64,000 nucleotides of DNA from Streptomyces sp. col6 (GCF_008042035.1 NZ_RDBL01000009.1:62001-126000); one strand, 5' to 3'. Shown: positions 50,287-59,748, counted from the stretch's first letter. The notes: generated by a model from the letters alone, not told the origin. A program made the numbers and translations.

Positions 50287-51948
50287 TCACAACCCGTTCG
50301 TCGTGAGGATCTCCATCAGTTTCGGCTTGCGTTTGAGCTCCTTGCGGAGTGCGGCGAGGAAGTGCGTGAAGGCGTCGGGGGTGCCGAGGCGTTCGTGACA
50401 GGCCCGGATGCTGCGGAGGAGGCGGGCGATTTCGTGGTACGTGCGGTCGCCGGTCGATTGTTTGAGGGGTTGGAGTTGGCGGAGGTACACGGCGAGTGCG
50501 TCGGAGGGCCTGTGGTCCCTGATGCAGTCGGCGAGGGGGAGGAGTTCGCGGTCGTCGACGTGGCCGACGGCGGCCTCCCACGCCGCGTCGGCCTGGCCCG
50601 CATCGAGCAGGATGTCGACGCGTACGCGGACAGGGACGCGGGCGTCGTCGCGCAGGAGCGTCATCGCGGTGTTGCGTTCCTCCTCGCCACGACTGCAGGC
50701 GCGGGCCGCCGTGCACAGCGCGCGGAACGCTGCGAGGGAGATACGGGACCGGAAGACGTCGCGGCGCAGGGCGAGGGCCTTCTCGTCGCGGCCGGTGGCA
50801 GCGTAGCGGGCGCAGAGCCACTCGACGAGCTGAGGGTCCCGCCCAGTGGCCGGCAAACCGCGTTCGGCCCATTCGAGGGCGTCCCTGGGACGTCCGGCCG
50901 CGTCCAGTTCCCGCGCGATCCGCAGGTGGCTGCTGCCGTCGGCGGCGGGGGCAGCGCCCAGGAAGGCGACGAGGCCGTCGATGTCGCCGCGCGCCTTCAG
51001 CAGGCGTTCCAACAGCCGGGCGGTCTTCTTGCCGGGGTCTTGCCGCCATGCCTCGGTGGCCAGCTCCTGGGCGCGGGTCAGGCCGGCCTCGCCGAGGATA
51101 TCGCGGTAGTCGGCGGGGTCGGCAGAGGCGCACGGTCCGAGCAGGTGACCGACGAGCCAGCGCGCAGTCGGCTCCGGGTGCGGGGCGGCCGCCCGGCAGG
51201 CGCGCAGGTGCAGTTCCTCAAGGCCCTTCATGGACTCGTACAGGCATGAGAACCCGAGGGCGTGCTCATAGACATCGCTCAGCCGCCACAGCGCCCACCG
51301 GATCCCGTCGACGGCTTCCGCCGCCCGCTGAGCCGCGATCAACGCGCTCAGGACGATGCCCGCCTCCGCCACCCGCTCGCTGTATGCGACGGCGTTCGCG
51401 GAGTCGTCGTTCTCCTGCTCGTACTGCCAGTCCCCGGGGTCGAGCAGGCCTTTGACCAGGTCGCGGACCTTCGCGTGGTCGGCCTGGGCGGCCTCGGCCC
51501 GTATGCGCAGGCGGTCGCGCACGGCGGGGTCGGCGGCCGACTCCTCGGCCAGCAGGTCGAGCAGGGCGTCCCGGCCCAGCGTCGTGAGCCAGGCTGCCGC
51601 GTCGTCGCCGGGCCGCTTCGGCGAACGGGCTTCCACCGCGGGGGCCGGTACGGCGTGTGTGTTCGGGGCGGTGGACCGCAGGACCGCGAGGCCGACGGCG
51701 ACACAGTGCTTGCAGAAGTTGCCTTCGGTGCCGTAGGGGCAGGAACAGGTCCCCGTCACCCCGGCATCGGGTCCCGCGACGAGTTCGACGCAGTACGTCT
51801 CCGCACCCGGCACAGTGGCGCGGATCGTGCCGTCGGCGATGTACAGGCCACTCACGGCACCCACGTAACTCTGACCGCGCTCGAACGACGTCGACCCGGC
51901 AGCACGCCTCAAGGAGGCCTCGTTGAAAGCCGGTTGCATGTCCATCAT
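50287..51948 (-). CDS. SWIM zinc-finger protein with TPR-like repeats
   Basis: Protein of 553 residues. A SWIM zinc finger with the CxCx-n-CxH pattern is at about 68-85 (CSCPYGTEGNFCKHC). The rest is helical (about 130-540), with alanine-rich repeated helix pairs such as RILEDLAGDAGRPRDALEWAERGLPATGRDPQLVEWLCARYAATGRDEKALALRRDVF that look like TPR units. SWIM fingers mark DNA-binding or protein-binding modules, seen with SNF2 helicases and in recombination factors. The start at 51948 is uncertain among three close ATG codons. Lone gene; function unknown. Confidence 0.75.
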   Translation of the reverse strand: MMDMQPAFNEASLRRAAGSTSFERGQSYVGAVSGLYIADGTIRATVPGAETYCVELVAGPDAGVTGTCSCPYGTEGNFCKHCVAVGLAVLRSTAPNTHAVPAPAVEARSPKRPGDDAAAWLTTLGRDALLDLLAEESAADPAVRDRLRIRAEAAQADHAKVRDLVKGLLDPGDWQYEQENDDSANAVAYSERVAEAGIVLSALIAAQRAAEAVDGIRWALWRLSDVYEHALGFSCLYESMKGLEELHLRACRAAAPHPEPTARWLVGHLLGPCASADPADYRDILGEAGLTRAQELATEAWRQDPGKKTARLLERLLKARGDIDGLVAFLGAAPAADGSSHLRIARELDAAGRPRDALEWAERGLPATGRDPQLVEWLCARYAATGRDEKALALRRDVFRSRISLAAFRALCTAARACSRGEEERNTAMTLLRDDARVPVRVRVDILLDAGQADAAWEAAVGHVDDRELLPLADCIRDHRPSDALAVYLRQLQPLKQSTGDRTYHEIARLLRSIRACHERLGTPDAFTHFLAALRKELKRKPKLMEILTTNGL

Positions 51949-52080
51949 CTTCGGCACCCGTACATTCAAACGGATGCCGCAACCAGGCGGAACCTGGACC
52001 ACGCGTGAACCGGAGTGGTTCCTCGACGCCGTCGACCTCGCCCCCGCTCCAGCAAATGGCCGGCCCGCGCGGGACAGGCC

Positions 52081-52983
52081 TCAGATGCGCAGGTCCGCCC
52101 TGAAAGCTGTTGCCGCCTCACCCGTGATGGCGACGCGCAGTTCGTCTTCGGTCCCCGTGTCGACGCGGACGTCCACGTCACCGGGCCTTCCCATGGCCCA
52201 GCCCTGCCGGCCGGTGAACGTGAGCCGGCCGTTCACAGTGGGGACGAGGCCGTGCCGCACCAGATAGGCGCCGAGCGGGCCGTGCCCGTTGCCGGTGACG
52301 GGGTCCTCGGCGATGCCGATGGCCGGGGCGAACATACGGGACCAGGTGAGCAGGCGAGGGTCGCCCGTGGCTCGTGTGAAGACGAAGAAGCCGTTGGTCC
52401 CGAATGCGCGGCTCAGCGCGGTCAGCGCGGCGGGATCCGGGCGCAGGGTGTCGACGGTGGCACGGTCACGCAGTTCGACGAGCGCCTTGGAGTGACCGGT
52501 CGACACGATCTGCACGGGCCCGTCGCCGGTCAGGTCGTCGGGGCTCGCACCCAGGGCTCTGAGCAGCCTGTCCCTTCGGTCGCCGTCGAGTTCGGTGCCG
52601 AAGACCGCCTCACCCTGCTCCATACCGATCCGTACCCGGTCGCCCTCACGCAGGACCCGCACCCTCTGCAGCAGCCCCGTACCGGACTTCTGCACCCATG
52701 ATCCCGACGGCAGGCTGTACTCGACGGCCCGAGCGTAGTGTGCCGCCACCGTGGCGTGCCCACAGGTGGGGACCTCCGTGGTGGGGGTGAAGAACCGCAC
52801 CCGCACATCGTGGTCGTCCCCGTCCGCCGGCAGTACGAAGGCGGTCTCGGAGTTGTTCAACTCCCGTGCGACGGCCTGCATCTGTGCGTCCGTCAGTCCC
52901 ACGCCGCACAGGACCACGCCGGCGGGGTTGCCCCGGAAGGGGGTGGAGGTGAAGGCATCGACCTGATAGAGGACTCTCGGCAT
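52081..52983 (-). CDS. PhzF-family isomerase
   Basis: PhzF/DapF-fold protein of 300 residues, YddE-type. The opening LYQVDAFTSTPFRGNPAGVVL, the catalytic NNSETAFV (acidic residue as the proton carrier) and RFFTPTTEVPTCGHAT are present, as is EDPVTGNGHG near the end. PhzF catalyses a proton-shuttle isomerisation in phenazine biosynthesis, but most homologues lie outside such clusters, as here. The EamA exporter follows on the same strand 13 bp away, so the two may form an operon with the exporter gene upstream. Confidence 0.85.
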   Translation of the reverse strand: MPRVLYQVDAFTSTPFRGNPAGVVLCGVGLTDAQMQAVARELNNSETAFVLPADGDDHDVRVRFFTPTTEVPTCGHATVAAHYARAVEYSLPSGSWVQKSGTGLLQRVRVLREGDRVRIGMEQGEAVFGTELDGDRRDRLLRALGASPDDLTGDGPVQIVSTGHSKALVELRDRATVDTLRPDPAALTALSRAFGTNGFFVFTRATGDPRLLTWSRMFAPAIGIAEDPVTGNGHGPLGAYLVRHGLVPTVNGRLTFTGRQGWAMGRPGDVDVRVDTGTEDELRVAITGEAATAFRADLRI

Positions 52984-52995
52984 GGCGCGGCTCCT

Positions 52996-53913
52996 TCAGC
53001 CCTGGGTGGTCGGCTGTCGCTCTGCCACCCCGAGAGGCGTCTCTCCGCGTCGTGAGCGGGTGACGGCGACGCCGACGAGCACCACCGCCATCCCGACGCC
53101 CAGCCGCACGTTGAAGTCCTCACCGAGCACGACGACGCCGAGGGCCACCGAAACCACCGGCAGCAGGTAGCCAAGGGTCGCGGTGTTCGTGGCCCCTTCG
53201 GCAGCGATGTTCCGGTAGGTCAGATGGAAGGTGGCCGCCGTGGCGACAACACCGAGAACCAGTACGACGATCAGTGTCCTCGCGCTGACGTCGACGGGCT
53301 CGAGACCGCCGAACGGCACAGTCACCGCCGTCAGGGCGGTCGCCACGACCAGTTGCGCCGCGGAGAGTGAGATGGTGGGGATACCGGTGCCGACGAGGTG
53401 GCGCCCCATGTACGCGAATCCGATCGCGTAGCTCGCTGCCGCCAGGGCGACGGCCGCGATGCCCGACCCGCCCGACTCCGCGGCCTTCCACGGTGCCAGG
53501 ATCAGTACGACTCCGGCATACCCGGTCAGCAGTCCGCCCAGCCGGAGCGGCCGGAGCCCTCGCTCCATGCCGGTGACGACACCGATCAGAACGGCCCACA
53601 GCGGCGTCGTCGCGTTGAGCACCCCGGCGACACCCGAGTCGATACTCCGCTGGCCGACGCTGAACATCGCGAAGGGCAGAGCGTTGCAGAAGAAGGCGGC
53701 CACGGCGATACGGCCCCAGATGCTCCGGCCGCGGGGCAGCCGATGGCCCGCGCACCGGCACGCGACCAGCAGGGTGACAGCCCCGATCACGCACCGGCTG
53801 AGGGTCACCTGTACCGGTGTCAACGCCTCGAGAGCCAGCTCGATCCAAAGGAAGGTCGATCCCCAGAGCAGAGCGAGAGCCCCGATCCGTACCCCAGTCC
53901 AGTTCCCGTTCAT
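52996..53913 (-). CDS. EamA/DMT-family exporter
   Basis: Ten-helix drug/metabolite exporter of 305 residues with the EamA repeat visible twice: an N-terminal unit starting RIGALALLWGSTFLWIELALEAL and a C-terminal one around AAVALAAASYAIGFAYMGRHLVG. Members export amino acids, purines or metabolites. Start at 53913 follows AGGGTGG; the frame upstream is non-conserved. Upstream of PhzF on the same strand, gap 12 bp. Confidence 0.85.
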   Translation of the reverse strand: MNGNWTGVRIGALALLWGSTFLWIELALEALTPVQVTLSRCVIGAVTLLVACRCAGHRLPRGRSIWGRIAVAAFFCNALPFAMFSVGQRSIDSGVAGVLNATTPLWAVLIGVVTGMERGLRPLRLGGLLTGYAGVVLILAPWKAAESGGSGIAAVALAAASYAIGFAYMGRHLVGTGIPTISLSAAQLVVATALTAVTVPFGGLEPVDVSARTLIVVLVLGVVATAATFHLTYRNIAAEGATNTATLGYLLPVVSVALGVVVLGEDFNVRLGVGMAVVLVGVAVTRSRRGETPLGVAERQPTTQG

Positions 53914-54173
53914 GCCACCCTGCACATCGTCGCGTCCATAGATCTCCCTCGTACGTTCGCGCACTCGAAGCCGCAGGACAATTGAAAAGTTCTCGAGGAG
54001 ACTTAAGCATGTCTACAAAGTGAGCCACCTTCTCTTCCTTGTCGTTCGGGCCAGGACAGTAAAGATGTAGCGTGCCTTAACGATGGCGCAGAGATTTTTG
54101 ATTGTCCTCAGGGGCCGCTCCGGGGCAACGTGAGCGCGATTCGGAGATCCAGCCCCGAGAACAGGACCATGAC

Positions 54174-55682
54174 GTGACTGCCCTTACCGTCTCCACTGCC
54201 GCAGCGGCAGCGCTGCCCGCGCAGTGCGTCGCCATCGGTGTCTCAGCGAGTTCCGCGGGGCCGGTCGCCGCGCCCGGTGCCGAGGCCGTACACGCGGCGT
54301 TCGGCGGTGGCCTCGTCGCGACACTCACCTCCCTCGGCTTCACCGGTGCGGAAGGGGAAACACTCAAGCTGCCGGCCCCACCGGGCCTCGAGGCAGAGGT
54401 GGTCCTCGCCGTCGGACTGGGGAAAGCGGCGGACGACGGTGGGATCACCCGCGAGGCGCTGTGCCGTGCCGCCGGTGTGGCCGGCCGTGTACTGGCGGGT
54501 GCCGAGCGTGCTGTGCTCGCCCTTCCGGCCGGGACGGCCGAAGCCGCGGAAGCGGTGGCGATGGGCGCTCTGCTCGGGGCCTACGCCTTCACCGACTACC
54601 GTGTCCCGGTCGCGGCCCCGGTCGGTGAAGTGGTGATCCCGGCGGCCCCGGAGACCTACGAGGAGACAACGGCCGGTGCACGGCACGGCAGGGTGATCGC
54701 GGAGGAGATGAACCGCGCCCGGGATCTGATCAACATGCCCGCGAACCATCTGACGCCGGACGTCTTCGCCGTCATCGCGAGTGATCTGGGGGAGCGGTAC
54801 CGGCTCGACGTCCAAGTGCTCGACGAGGAAGCCCTCGCGAAGGAGTCGTTCGGCGGCATCCTCGGTGTGGGTCAGGGCTCGGTGAGGCCACCACGCCTGG
54901 TCAGGGTCGCCTACACCCACCCGGAGGCCGAAAAGACACTCGCCTTCGTCGGCAAGGGCATCACCTATGACTCGGGCGGCATCTCGCTCAAGCCGGTCGG
55001 CTTCAACGAGATCATGAAACGGGACATGTCCGGGGCGGCCGCCGTCCTGGCCTCCGTGGTGGCCGCCGCACGGCTCCGCCTGCGCGTGAACGTCACCGGC
55101 TGGCTCGCACTCGCCGAGAACATGCCGTCCGGCTCGGCGACCAAGCCGGGAGACGTGCTGCGCATGTACGACGGCAAGACCGTCGAGGTACGCAACACCG
55201 ACGCCGAAGGACGCCTGGTGCTGGCCGACGCCCTCGTCCGCGCCGGTGAGGAACGACCGGACGCCCTCGTGGACGTGGCCACCCTGACCGCCGCGATGAA
55301 GATGGCCCTGGGCCACCGCGTCTTCGGCGTCATGTCACCCGACCCCGGCTTCCGTGCCCTTGTCGTCGACGCGGCCGGACGTGCCGGAGAGGAGGCGTGG
55401 CCCATGCCGCTGCCCGCCCAGCTGGCCGAGGGGCTGGCCTCCCCGGTGGCCGACCTCGCCAACACCGGCGAACGCGTGGGCGGCGGCCTCGTGGCAGGTC
55501 TCTTCCTGGCGGAGTTCGTCCCCGCCGGCATCCCCTGGGCTCACCTCGACATCGCGGGCCCCGCCTTCCACGAAGGGAAGCCCTACGGGTACACGCCCGC
55601 CGGAGGGACCGGCTGCGCGGTACGCACCCTGGTGCGACTGACGCGGGAGGCCGCCGCGGAGCAGCCGGGAGCGAGCCGGTGA
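54174..55682 (+). CDS. pepA: M17 leucyl aminopeptidase
   Basis: Cytosolic dizinc aminopeptidase of 502 residues. The C-terminal catalytic domain (about 170-495) has the complete metal-ligand motifs: VGKGITYDSGGISLKP, KRDMSGAAAVL and NTDAEGRLVLADAL, with the catalytic lysine and arginine in these segments. The N-terminal domain (about 1-165) is the regulatory M17 part. It removes N-terminal leucine and others from peptides, also with a possible DNA-binding role as in PepA of E. coli. GTG start with AGGA eight bases before it. It is translationally coupled to the RidA gene by GTGA, so peptide breakdown and reactive-imine clearance are co-expressed. Confidence 0.92.
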   Translation: MTALTVSTAAAAALPAQCVAIGVSASSAGPVAAPGAEAVHAAFGGGLVATLTSLGFTGAEGETLKLPAPPGLEAEVVLAVGLGKAADDGGITREALCRAAGVAGRVLAGAERAVLALPAGTAEAAEAVAMGALLGAYAFTDYRVPVAAPVGEVVIPAAPETYEETTAGARHGRVIAEEMNRARDLINMPANHLTPDVFAVIASDLGERYRLDVQVLDEEALAKESFGGILGVGQGSVRPPRLVRVAYTHPEAEKTLAFVGKGITYDSGGISLKPVGFNEIMKRDMSGAAAVLASVVAAARLRLRVNVTGWLALAENMPSGSATKPGDVLRMYDGKTVEVRNTDAEGRLVLADALVRAGEERPDALVDVATLTAAMKMALGHRVFGVMSPDPGFRALVVDAAGRAGEEAWPMPLPAQLAEGLASPVADLANTGERVGGGLVAGLFLAEFVPAGIPWAHLDIAGPAFHEGKPYGYTPAGGTGCAVRTLVRLTREAAAEQPGASR

Positions 55683-56101
55683 ACCACTTCCCTTCGGGCC
55701 TCCGCGGTGTCGAGGCGCCCGCGGCTCCTGCGCCCTTCGGGCACTACGCGCCGGCGACGGTCACCCCGGACGGTACTGTCCGGGTCTCCGTGCAACTCCC
55801 GGTCGGAGGAGGCGTGGTGGCCACTTCGCCCCCTGCCGACCAGACGCGGCAAGCCCTCGTCAACGTCCTGTCCGTCGTGGAGGCCGCGGGCGGCCGAGCC
55901 GATTCGGTGGCCAGGGTCACCCTCTATCTCACCGACATCGCGGACTGGGACTCCGCCGACGCCGTCTTCGGCGAGGTGTTCGGCGCACACCGCCCGGCCC
56001 GGACCGTCGTGCAGGTCGCGGGGCTGCACCACGACTACCGTGTGGCCGCCGACGCCGTCGGTTGGTGTACGGAGCGGAGGGCCGGCACCGCACACGGCTG
56101 A
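55679..56101 (+). CDS. RidA-family enamine/imine deaminase
   Basis: RidA-fold protein of 140 residues: HYAPATVTPDGTVRVSVQLP, the central QTRQALVNVLSVVEAAGGRADSVARVTLYLTDIADW, and the RPARTVVQVAGL motif with the conserved arginine. RidA removes reactive 2-aminoacrylate and similar enamines, usually as a trimer. The GTG start overlaps the aminopeptidase stop, so the two are co-translated. The N-terminus (about 15 residues) differs from standard RidA. Likely protects PLP enzymes. Confidence 0.83.
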   Translation: MNHFPSGLRGVEAPAAPAPFGHYAPATVTPDGTVRVSVQLPVGGGVVATSPPADQTRQALVNVLSVVEAAGGRADSVARVTLYLTDIADWDSADAVFGEVFGAHRPARTVVQVAGLHHDYRVAADAVGWCTERRAGTAHG

Positions 56102-56200
56102 GCCTGCGCTACGGCCGGGTCGGATCATGCGCTCGGGGAACAAGCGGTGGCAGAGCGGGAGTTGCCTCCTGTGAGTCAAGGTCGAGGACAAGGAGCGGTC

Positions 56201-56845
56201 ATGGCAGGAGCGTTGGTCATCGGTGCGGGGCCCGGGATCGGGCAGGCGGTGGCCCGCCGGTTCGCCCGGGAAGGCCTGCCGGTCGCCCTGATCGCGCGAA
56301 CGAAGGAAACGGCGACCGCGGCGGCCGAATCCGTTGCCGCCCTGGGGGTACGGACGCTCCCGCTCGTCGCCGACGCGGCCGACGAGACCGCGTTGCGCGA
56401 TGCTCTGGACGCTGCCGCAGGTGAGCTCGGTGAACCCGACATCGTGGTCTACAACGCGGCAGCCATTCGGCCCGACGCCATCGGCGAACTCTCGCACCGC
56501 GACCACGTGGACGCGTACGCCGTCAACGTCCTCGGCGCCCTCACCGCCGCCGCGCACACTCTGCCCGCGATGGCACGGCGCGGCCGGGGCACCTTCGTCG
56601 TCACCGGTGGCATGCCCGACATGAAGCCGCAGTATGTGAGCCTGTCGTTGGGCAAGGCCGGGGTGAGAGCCCTGGTCGAACTCCTCGACGCGGAGTACGG
56701 GCCGTCGGGCGTGCACGTCGCCACCGTCACCGTCGGCGGGGCCGTCGCGCCGGGAACCGCCCACGACCCCGATGACATCGCCGATCACTACTGGCGTCTG
56801 CACACGCAGCCGCGCGAGCGGTGGGAACGTGAAGTCCTCCACTGA
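56201..56845 (+). CDS. SDR-fold protein without the catalytic tyrosine
   Basis: Rossmann-fold protein of 214 residues of the SDR superfamily. The cofactor loop GAGPGIGQAVA, NAAAIRPDAIG (NNAG-like) and the late GGAVAPG strand are present, and VTGGMPDMKPQYVSLSLGKAGVRALV occupies the active-site helix. The usual YxxxK is changed: the place of the tyrosine is leucine, while the lysine remains, so the normal dehydrogenase mechanism is unlikely. It could bind cofactor and sense redox, or act on an unusual substrate. ATG with AAGGAG upstream. Tail to tail with the TetR gene, 8 bp apart. Confidence 0.75.
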   Translation: MAGALVIGAGPGIGQAVARRFAREGLPVALIARTKETATAAAESVAALGVRTLPLVADAADETALRDALDAAAGELGEPDIVVYNAAAIRPDAIGELSHRDHVDAYAVNVLGALTAAAHTLPAMARRGRGTFVVTGGMPDMKPQYVSLSLGKAGVRALVELLDAEYGPSGVHVATVTVGGAVAPGTAHDPDDIADHYWRLHTQPRERWEREVLH

Positions 56846-56853
56846 GCGCGCGT

Positions 56854-57492
56854 CTACGCCCGATCCTTGTGTGCGCAGCCCGGGGTGTCCCGGCCGGCGA
56901 CGCCGGCGAGCACCAGGTCGAGTTCTGCCAGGGAGTCCTCCAGCACGGTGCGCCGGTCGGGGGAGTCGGCGAGGTCCAGGGCGATCTCACCGATCCCGCC
57001 GTACAGCAGTGAAGCGAGGGGAGCCGACGGCCGCTCGGGAATGCATCCGGCCTCGATCGCGATGCCGAGTCCGCGTCGCATCTGGTCCTTGCACCCGGCC
57101 TGGATGCCGCGCAGGGTGGACCAGTCGAGCGCGCCCGGCGCCTCGATCAGGGTGATCCGGCGCACGGCGGGTTCCAGGGACGCCTCCAGCAGAGCCCGGC
57201 AGCCCGCGGCCATTCCGTCCCAAGGGTCCTGCTCGGCCTGGAACGCCCGCCGGACGATCACGGCGAGTTCCTTCTGGTCGGCCGCGTACACCTCGCGGAA
57301 GATGTGTTCCTTGTTGCTGAAGTGATGGTAGAAGGCGCCGCGTGTCACCCCGGCCCTGGTGCAGATCGCGTCCAGCGAGGTGGCGGAGAAGCCGTCGTCG
57401 ACGAAGAGCTCGCGTGCCCCGGTGATCAGCGCGTTCGTGGTGGTCCTGGTGCGGTCCTGCTGACTGCGGCGCACACCCGTCTTCGTTGCCAC
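56854..57492 (-). CDS. TetR-family transcriptional regulator
   Basis: Repressor of 212 residues: TetR helix-turn-helix (about 22-67, ALITGARELFVDDGFSATSLDAICTRAGVTRGAFYHHFSNKEHIF) and a helical ligand domain. It starts at GTG with GGGGAGCCA before it. It is encoded on the same strand as the oxidoreductase-SnoaL-hydrolase operon and 100 bp after it; the TACATACA-type operator in front of that operon is the best candidate target. Ligand unknown. Confidence 0.87.
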   Translation of the reverse strand: MATKTGVRRSQQDRTRTTTNALITGARELFVDDGFSATSLDAICTRAGVTRGAFYHHFSNKEHIFREVYAADQKELAVIVRRAFQAEQDPWDGMAAGCRALLEASLEPAVRRITLIEAPGALDWSTLRGIQAGCKDQMRRGLGIAIEAGCIPERPSAPLASLLYGGIGEIALDLADSPDRRTVLEDSLAELDLVLAGVAGRDTPGCAHKDRA

Positions 57493-57592
57493 TGGCTCCC
57501 CTTCCGTCTCTCCACGAGGATAGAAGAGGCACCGCGGCACAAGCACGCCGTGCGCGCCGTCGTGTACGGCCTGTTCGCGCGCCGCCGGCAGG

Positions 57593-58285
57593 TCAGGCGG
57601 GCCGCGCGTCGCGCAGGAGGATGTCCGCCAGTGCGTGCGGTGCGATGACCATGGCATCGTGACCGACGGGCAGGGCCGTGCTCTCCCACCCGTTCCTCGC
57701 GGCCAGGTCCGCGAATGGCATGGGGCCGTCCGGCGAGCAGAGGACCGCGCGGCAGGCGATGTCCTCGACGGCCCCGGTCAGCCGGGTCGGCTCGGAGAAC
57801 GTCCGCCGGGGCTGGGGAGTCAGTCTGGCTTCGAGCCACGCCACCTGCTCCGGCTCCGTCACACCGACGGTGCCCGCCGGGGCCGGCGGAATCAGACCGT
57901 CGACCGTGGCCCCTTCGATCCACGCGCGGAAGAACCGGGGTGCCAGGTCCTCCAGTGCCTGCCCGTCCCGGCCCGCCCAGGCATCGACCATGGTGATACG
58001 GGAGACGCGTTCGGGCATCCGGTCGGCCGCCTCTCGCACAACGAGACCGGCATAACTGTGACCGACGAGCACGACGTCACGCAGGTCCTCGTACCGCAGC
58101 AGACCGAGGAGATCGTCCACGTGAGTGCGCAGCCCGATCTCCTGGCCGACTAGGTGAGCCCGTTCGCCGAGACCGGTCAGCGTCGGCGCGTAGACCTCGT
58201 GGCCGGCCCTCCGCAGCAGGTTCGCGGTCCTACGCCAGCACCAGCCACCGTGCCACGCGCCGTGCACCAGCACATAGGCCGTCAT
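57593..58285 (-). CDS. alpha/beta hydrolase (EstC-like)
   Basis: Hydrolase of 230 residues with VLVHGAWHGGWCWRR oxyanion region, nucleophile serine in VGHSYAGLVV, acid in VDAWAGRDG and histidine in ALPVGHDAMV. This is the HGAWHGGW subgroup (salicylic-acid-binding-protein or EstC-like) of small esterases and lyases. It is the last gene of a three-gene operon, with ATGA overlap with the SnoaL-like gene before it. It may hydrolyse an ester made or modified by the other two. Confidence 0.87.
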   Translation of the reverse strand: MTAYVLVHGAWHGGWCWRRTANLLRRAGHEVYAPTLTGLGERAHLVGQEIGLRTHVDDLLGLLRYEDLRDVVLVGHSYAGLVVREAADRMPERVSRITMVDAWAGRDGQALEDLAPRFFRAWIEGATVDGLIPPAPAGTVGVTEPEQVAWLEARLTPQPRRTFSEPTRLTGAVEDIACRAVLCSPDGPMPFADLAARNGWESTALPVGHDAMVIAPHALADILLRDARPA

Positions 58286-58776
58286 CGTGCCTCCGCCCGC
58301 GTACGCTCCCGCCAGGCCTCGAACCTCCCTGCCGCCGTCTCGGTGGACAGGCCGAGCTGCTCGCACATCTGATGGAAGTCGAAGAAGAACCGCTCGTGGA
58401 CGATCAAGCCGCCCCGTACGGTCCAGTGGCAGGCGAAGGGCAGCGCGAACGCCCTGCCGGTGGGCTTGATTCCGACCAGGCTCGCCCTCATGGTGGCCCG
58501 TACCGTCCCGGCGCCGATGACGAGGTCGCCCGCCGCGACGAGATACTCCAGATCCACGCCGTAGTCCGGGAAAGTGCGCAGAAAAGCCGCGTTCTGCCGG
58601 GCGACCTCGTCCGAGCCGGACGCAACGGCCTGGAAGGCGATCGTCTCGAAGACGACGTCGGGGTGGCAGAACCGCATGGCGCTCTCCACGTCGGCCCGGC
58701 TCTTCGCCCGTGCGTAGGACCGGACGACGTCGGTCGCCGAGGTGTGTTCCCCGGTCATCCCCGTCTCCCTGTTCAT
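58282..58776 (-). CDS. SnoaL-like ester cyclase
   Basis: Small protein of 164 residues with the SnoaL/NTF2-like cone: VVRSYARAKSRADVESAMRFCHPDVVFET, then FACHWTVRGGLIVHERFFFDFHQMCEQLG. SnoaL proteins close aromatic polyketide rings or act as hydratases and isomerases. Acidic and histidine residues line the cavity (H39, D-rich loop), but no clear mechanism is given by sequence. It overlaps both neighbouring genes by 4 bp (ATGA each), so the three proteins are equally expressed. Confidence 0.83.
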   Translation of the reverse strand: MNRETGMTGEHTSATDVVRSYARAKSRADVESAMRFCHPDVVFETIAFQAVASGSDEVARQNAAFLRTFPDYGVDLEYLVAAGDLVIGAGTVRATMRASLVGIKPTGRAFALPFACHWTVRGGLIVHERFFFDFHQMCEQLGLSTETAAGRFEAWRERTRAEAR

Positions 58777-59720
58777 TCCGGCCCACCGACGGTGAGCACG
58801 ACCTTGCCGGTGGTCCGGCCGCCGGCGACGTGGTCGTGCGCCTTGGCCGCCTCCGCCAGCGGGAACATCGCGTCCACGTGGACCTTGAGCCTTCCCCGGG
58901 CCACGAGGCCGGCCAGCGCTTCGAGCCCCGCGCCGTCCGGATCGACGAGGAAGGCCACGGCGCGCACACCGAGATCGGCGGCCCGTTCGTACAACCCCGG
59001 TGTCCAGGCCGCCTGCCCGCTGACCAGGACACCGCCCGGCCGGAGGCAGTCCAGGGCCTGGAGCCCCGCCTCGCCGCCGAACATCTGGATCGCGGCGTCC
59101 ACGTCGCGCACCGCCGCGGACACGTCCGTCGTCGTGTAGTCGATCACTTCGTCCGCGCCCAGTGCACGGACGAAGTCATGCTTGGCGGCGCTGGCGGTAC
59201 CGATGACGTAGGCGCCGCGGGCCTTGGCGATCTGAACCGCCAGATGCCCCACCCCGCCCGCCGCGCCCGCCACGAGAACCCGCTCCCCAGGGGCGGTGCC
59301 GGCGACTTCGGCGAGCATCTGCCACGCCGTCAGGCCGGCCAGCGGCAACGCGGCCGCCTCGCTGAAGCCCATCCCCTCGGGTATCCGCGCGAAGTGCCGG
59401 GCCGGGGCCGCGACGTACTCGGCGTAACCGCCTGCCTGCCGGGGAAACCACGGCATCCCGAACACGGGATCACCGGGCCGGAACCGGGCGACGCCGTACC
59501 CGGTCCTCACCACGGTCCCGGCAACATCCCAGCCATTGACGAAGGGCAGGTCGAGCACCCGGTTGTAGGCCTGACCCCGCCGCGTGTACACATCCACCGG
59601 ATTGACCCCGGCCGCGCGGACCTCGACCAGCACCTCGCCGTACGTCGGCTCCGGTGCTTCCACCTCGACGAGCCGAAGAGGTTCGTTCTCGCCCCACGCA
59701 GACTGCTGAATCGCCCTCAT
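58773..59720 (-). CDS. zinc-independent MDR oxidoreductase (quinone-oxidoreductase-like)
   Basis: Medium-chain reductase of 315 residues of the quinone-oxidoreductase type: GroES-like domain (EVRAAGVNPVDVYTRRGQAY), then cofactor loop VLVAGAAGGVGHLAVQIAKARGAYVIGT, which binds NADP(H), and a C-terminal RTTGKVVLTVG. No zinc-ligand cysteines are kept, as expected for this subgroup. RBS AGGAGG lies eight bases before the ATG. First gene of a three-gene operon (reductase, SnoaL, hydrolase), with a TetR-type operator in its leader. Together they suggest detoxification or shaping of a small aromatic or lactone. Confidence 0.88.
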   Translation of the reverse strand: MRAIQQSAWGENEPLRLVEVEAPEPTYGEVLVEVRAAGVNPVDVYTRRGQAYNRVLDLPFVNGWDVAGTVVRTGYGVARFRPGDPVFGMPWFPRQAGGYAEYVAAPARHFARIPEGMGFSEAAALPLAGLTAWQMLAEVAGTAPGERVLVAGAAGGVGHLAVQIAKARGAYVIGTASAAKHDFVRALGADEVIDYTTTDVSAAVRDVDAAIQMFGGEAGLQALDCLRPGGVLVSGQAAWTPGLYERAADLGVRAVAFLVDPDGAGLEALAGLVARGRLKVHVDAMFPLAEAAKAHDHVAGGRTTGKVVLTVGGPE

Positions 59721-59748
59721 GTCCAGCACCTCCTGGCGTGAAGATACA

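Noticed and set aside
54009..54023. Tiny frame MSTK after a GAGGAG-like site
   Set aside because: Four codons only, in the leader of divergent genes, with no evidence of a leader-peptide attenuator such as a following terminator.
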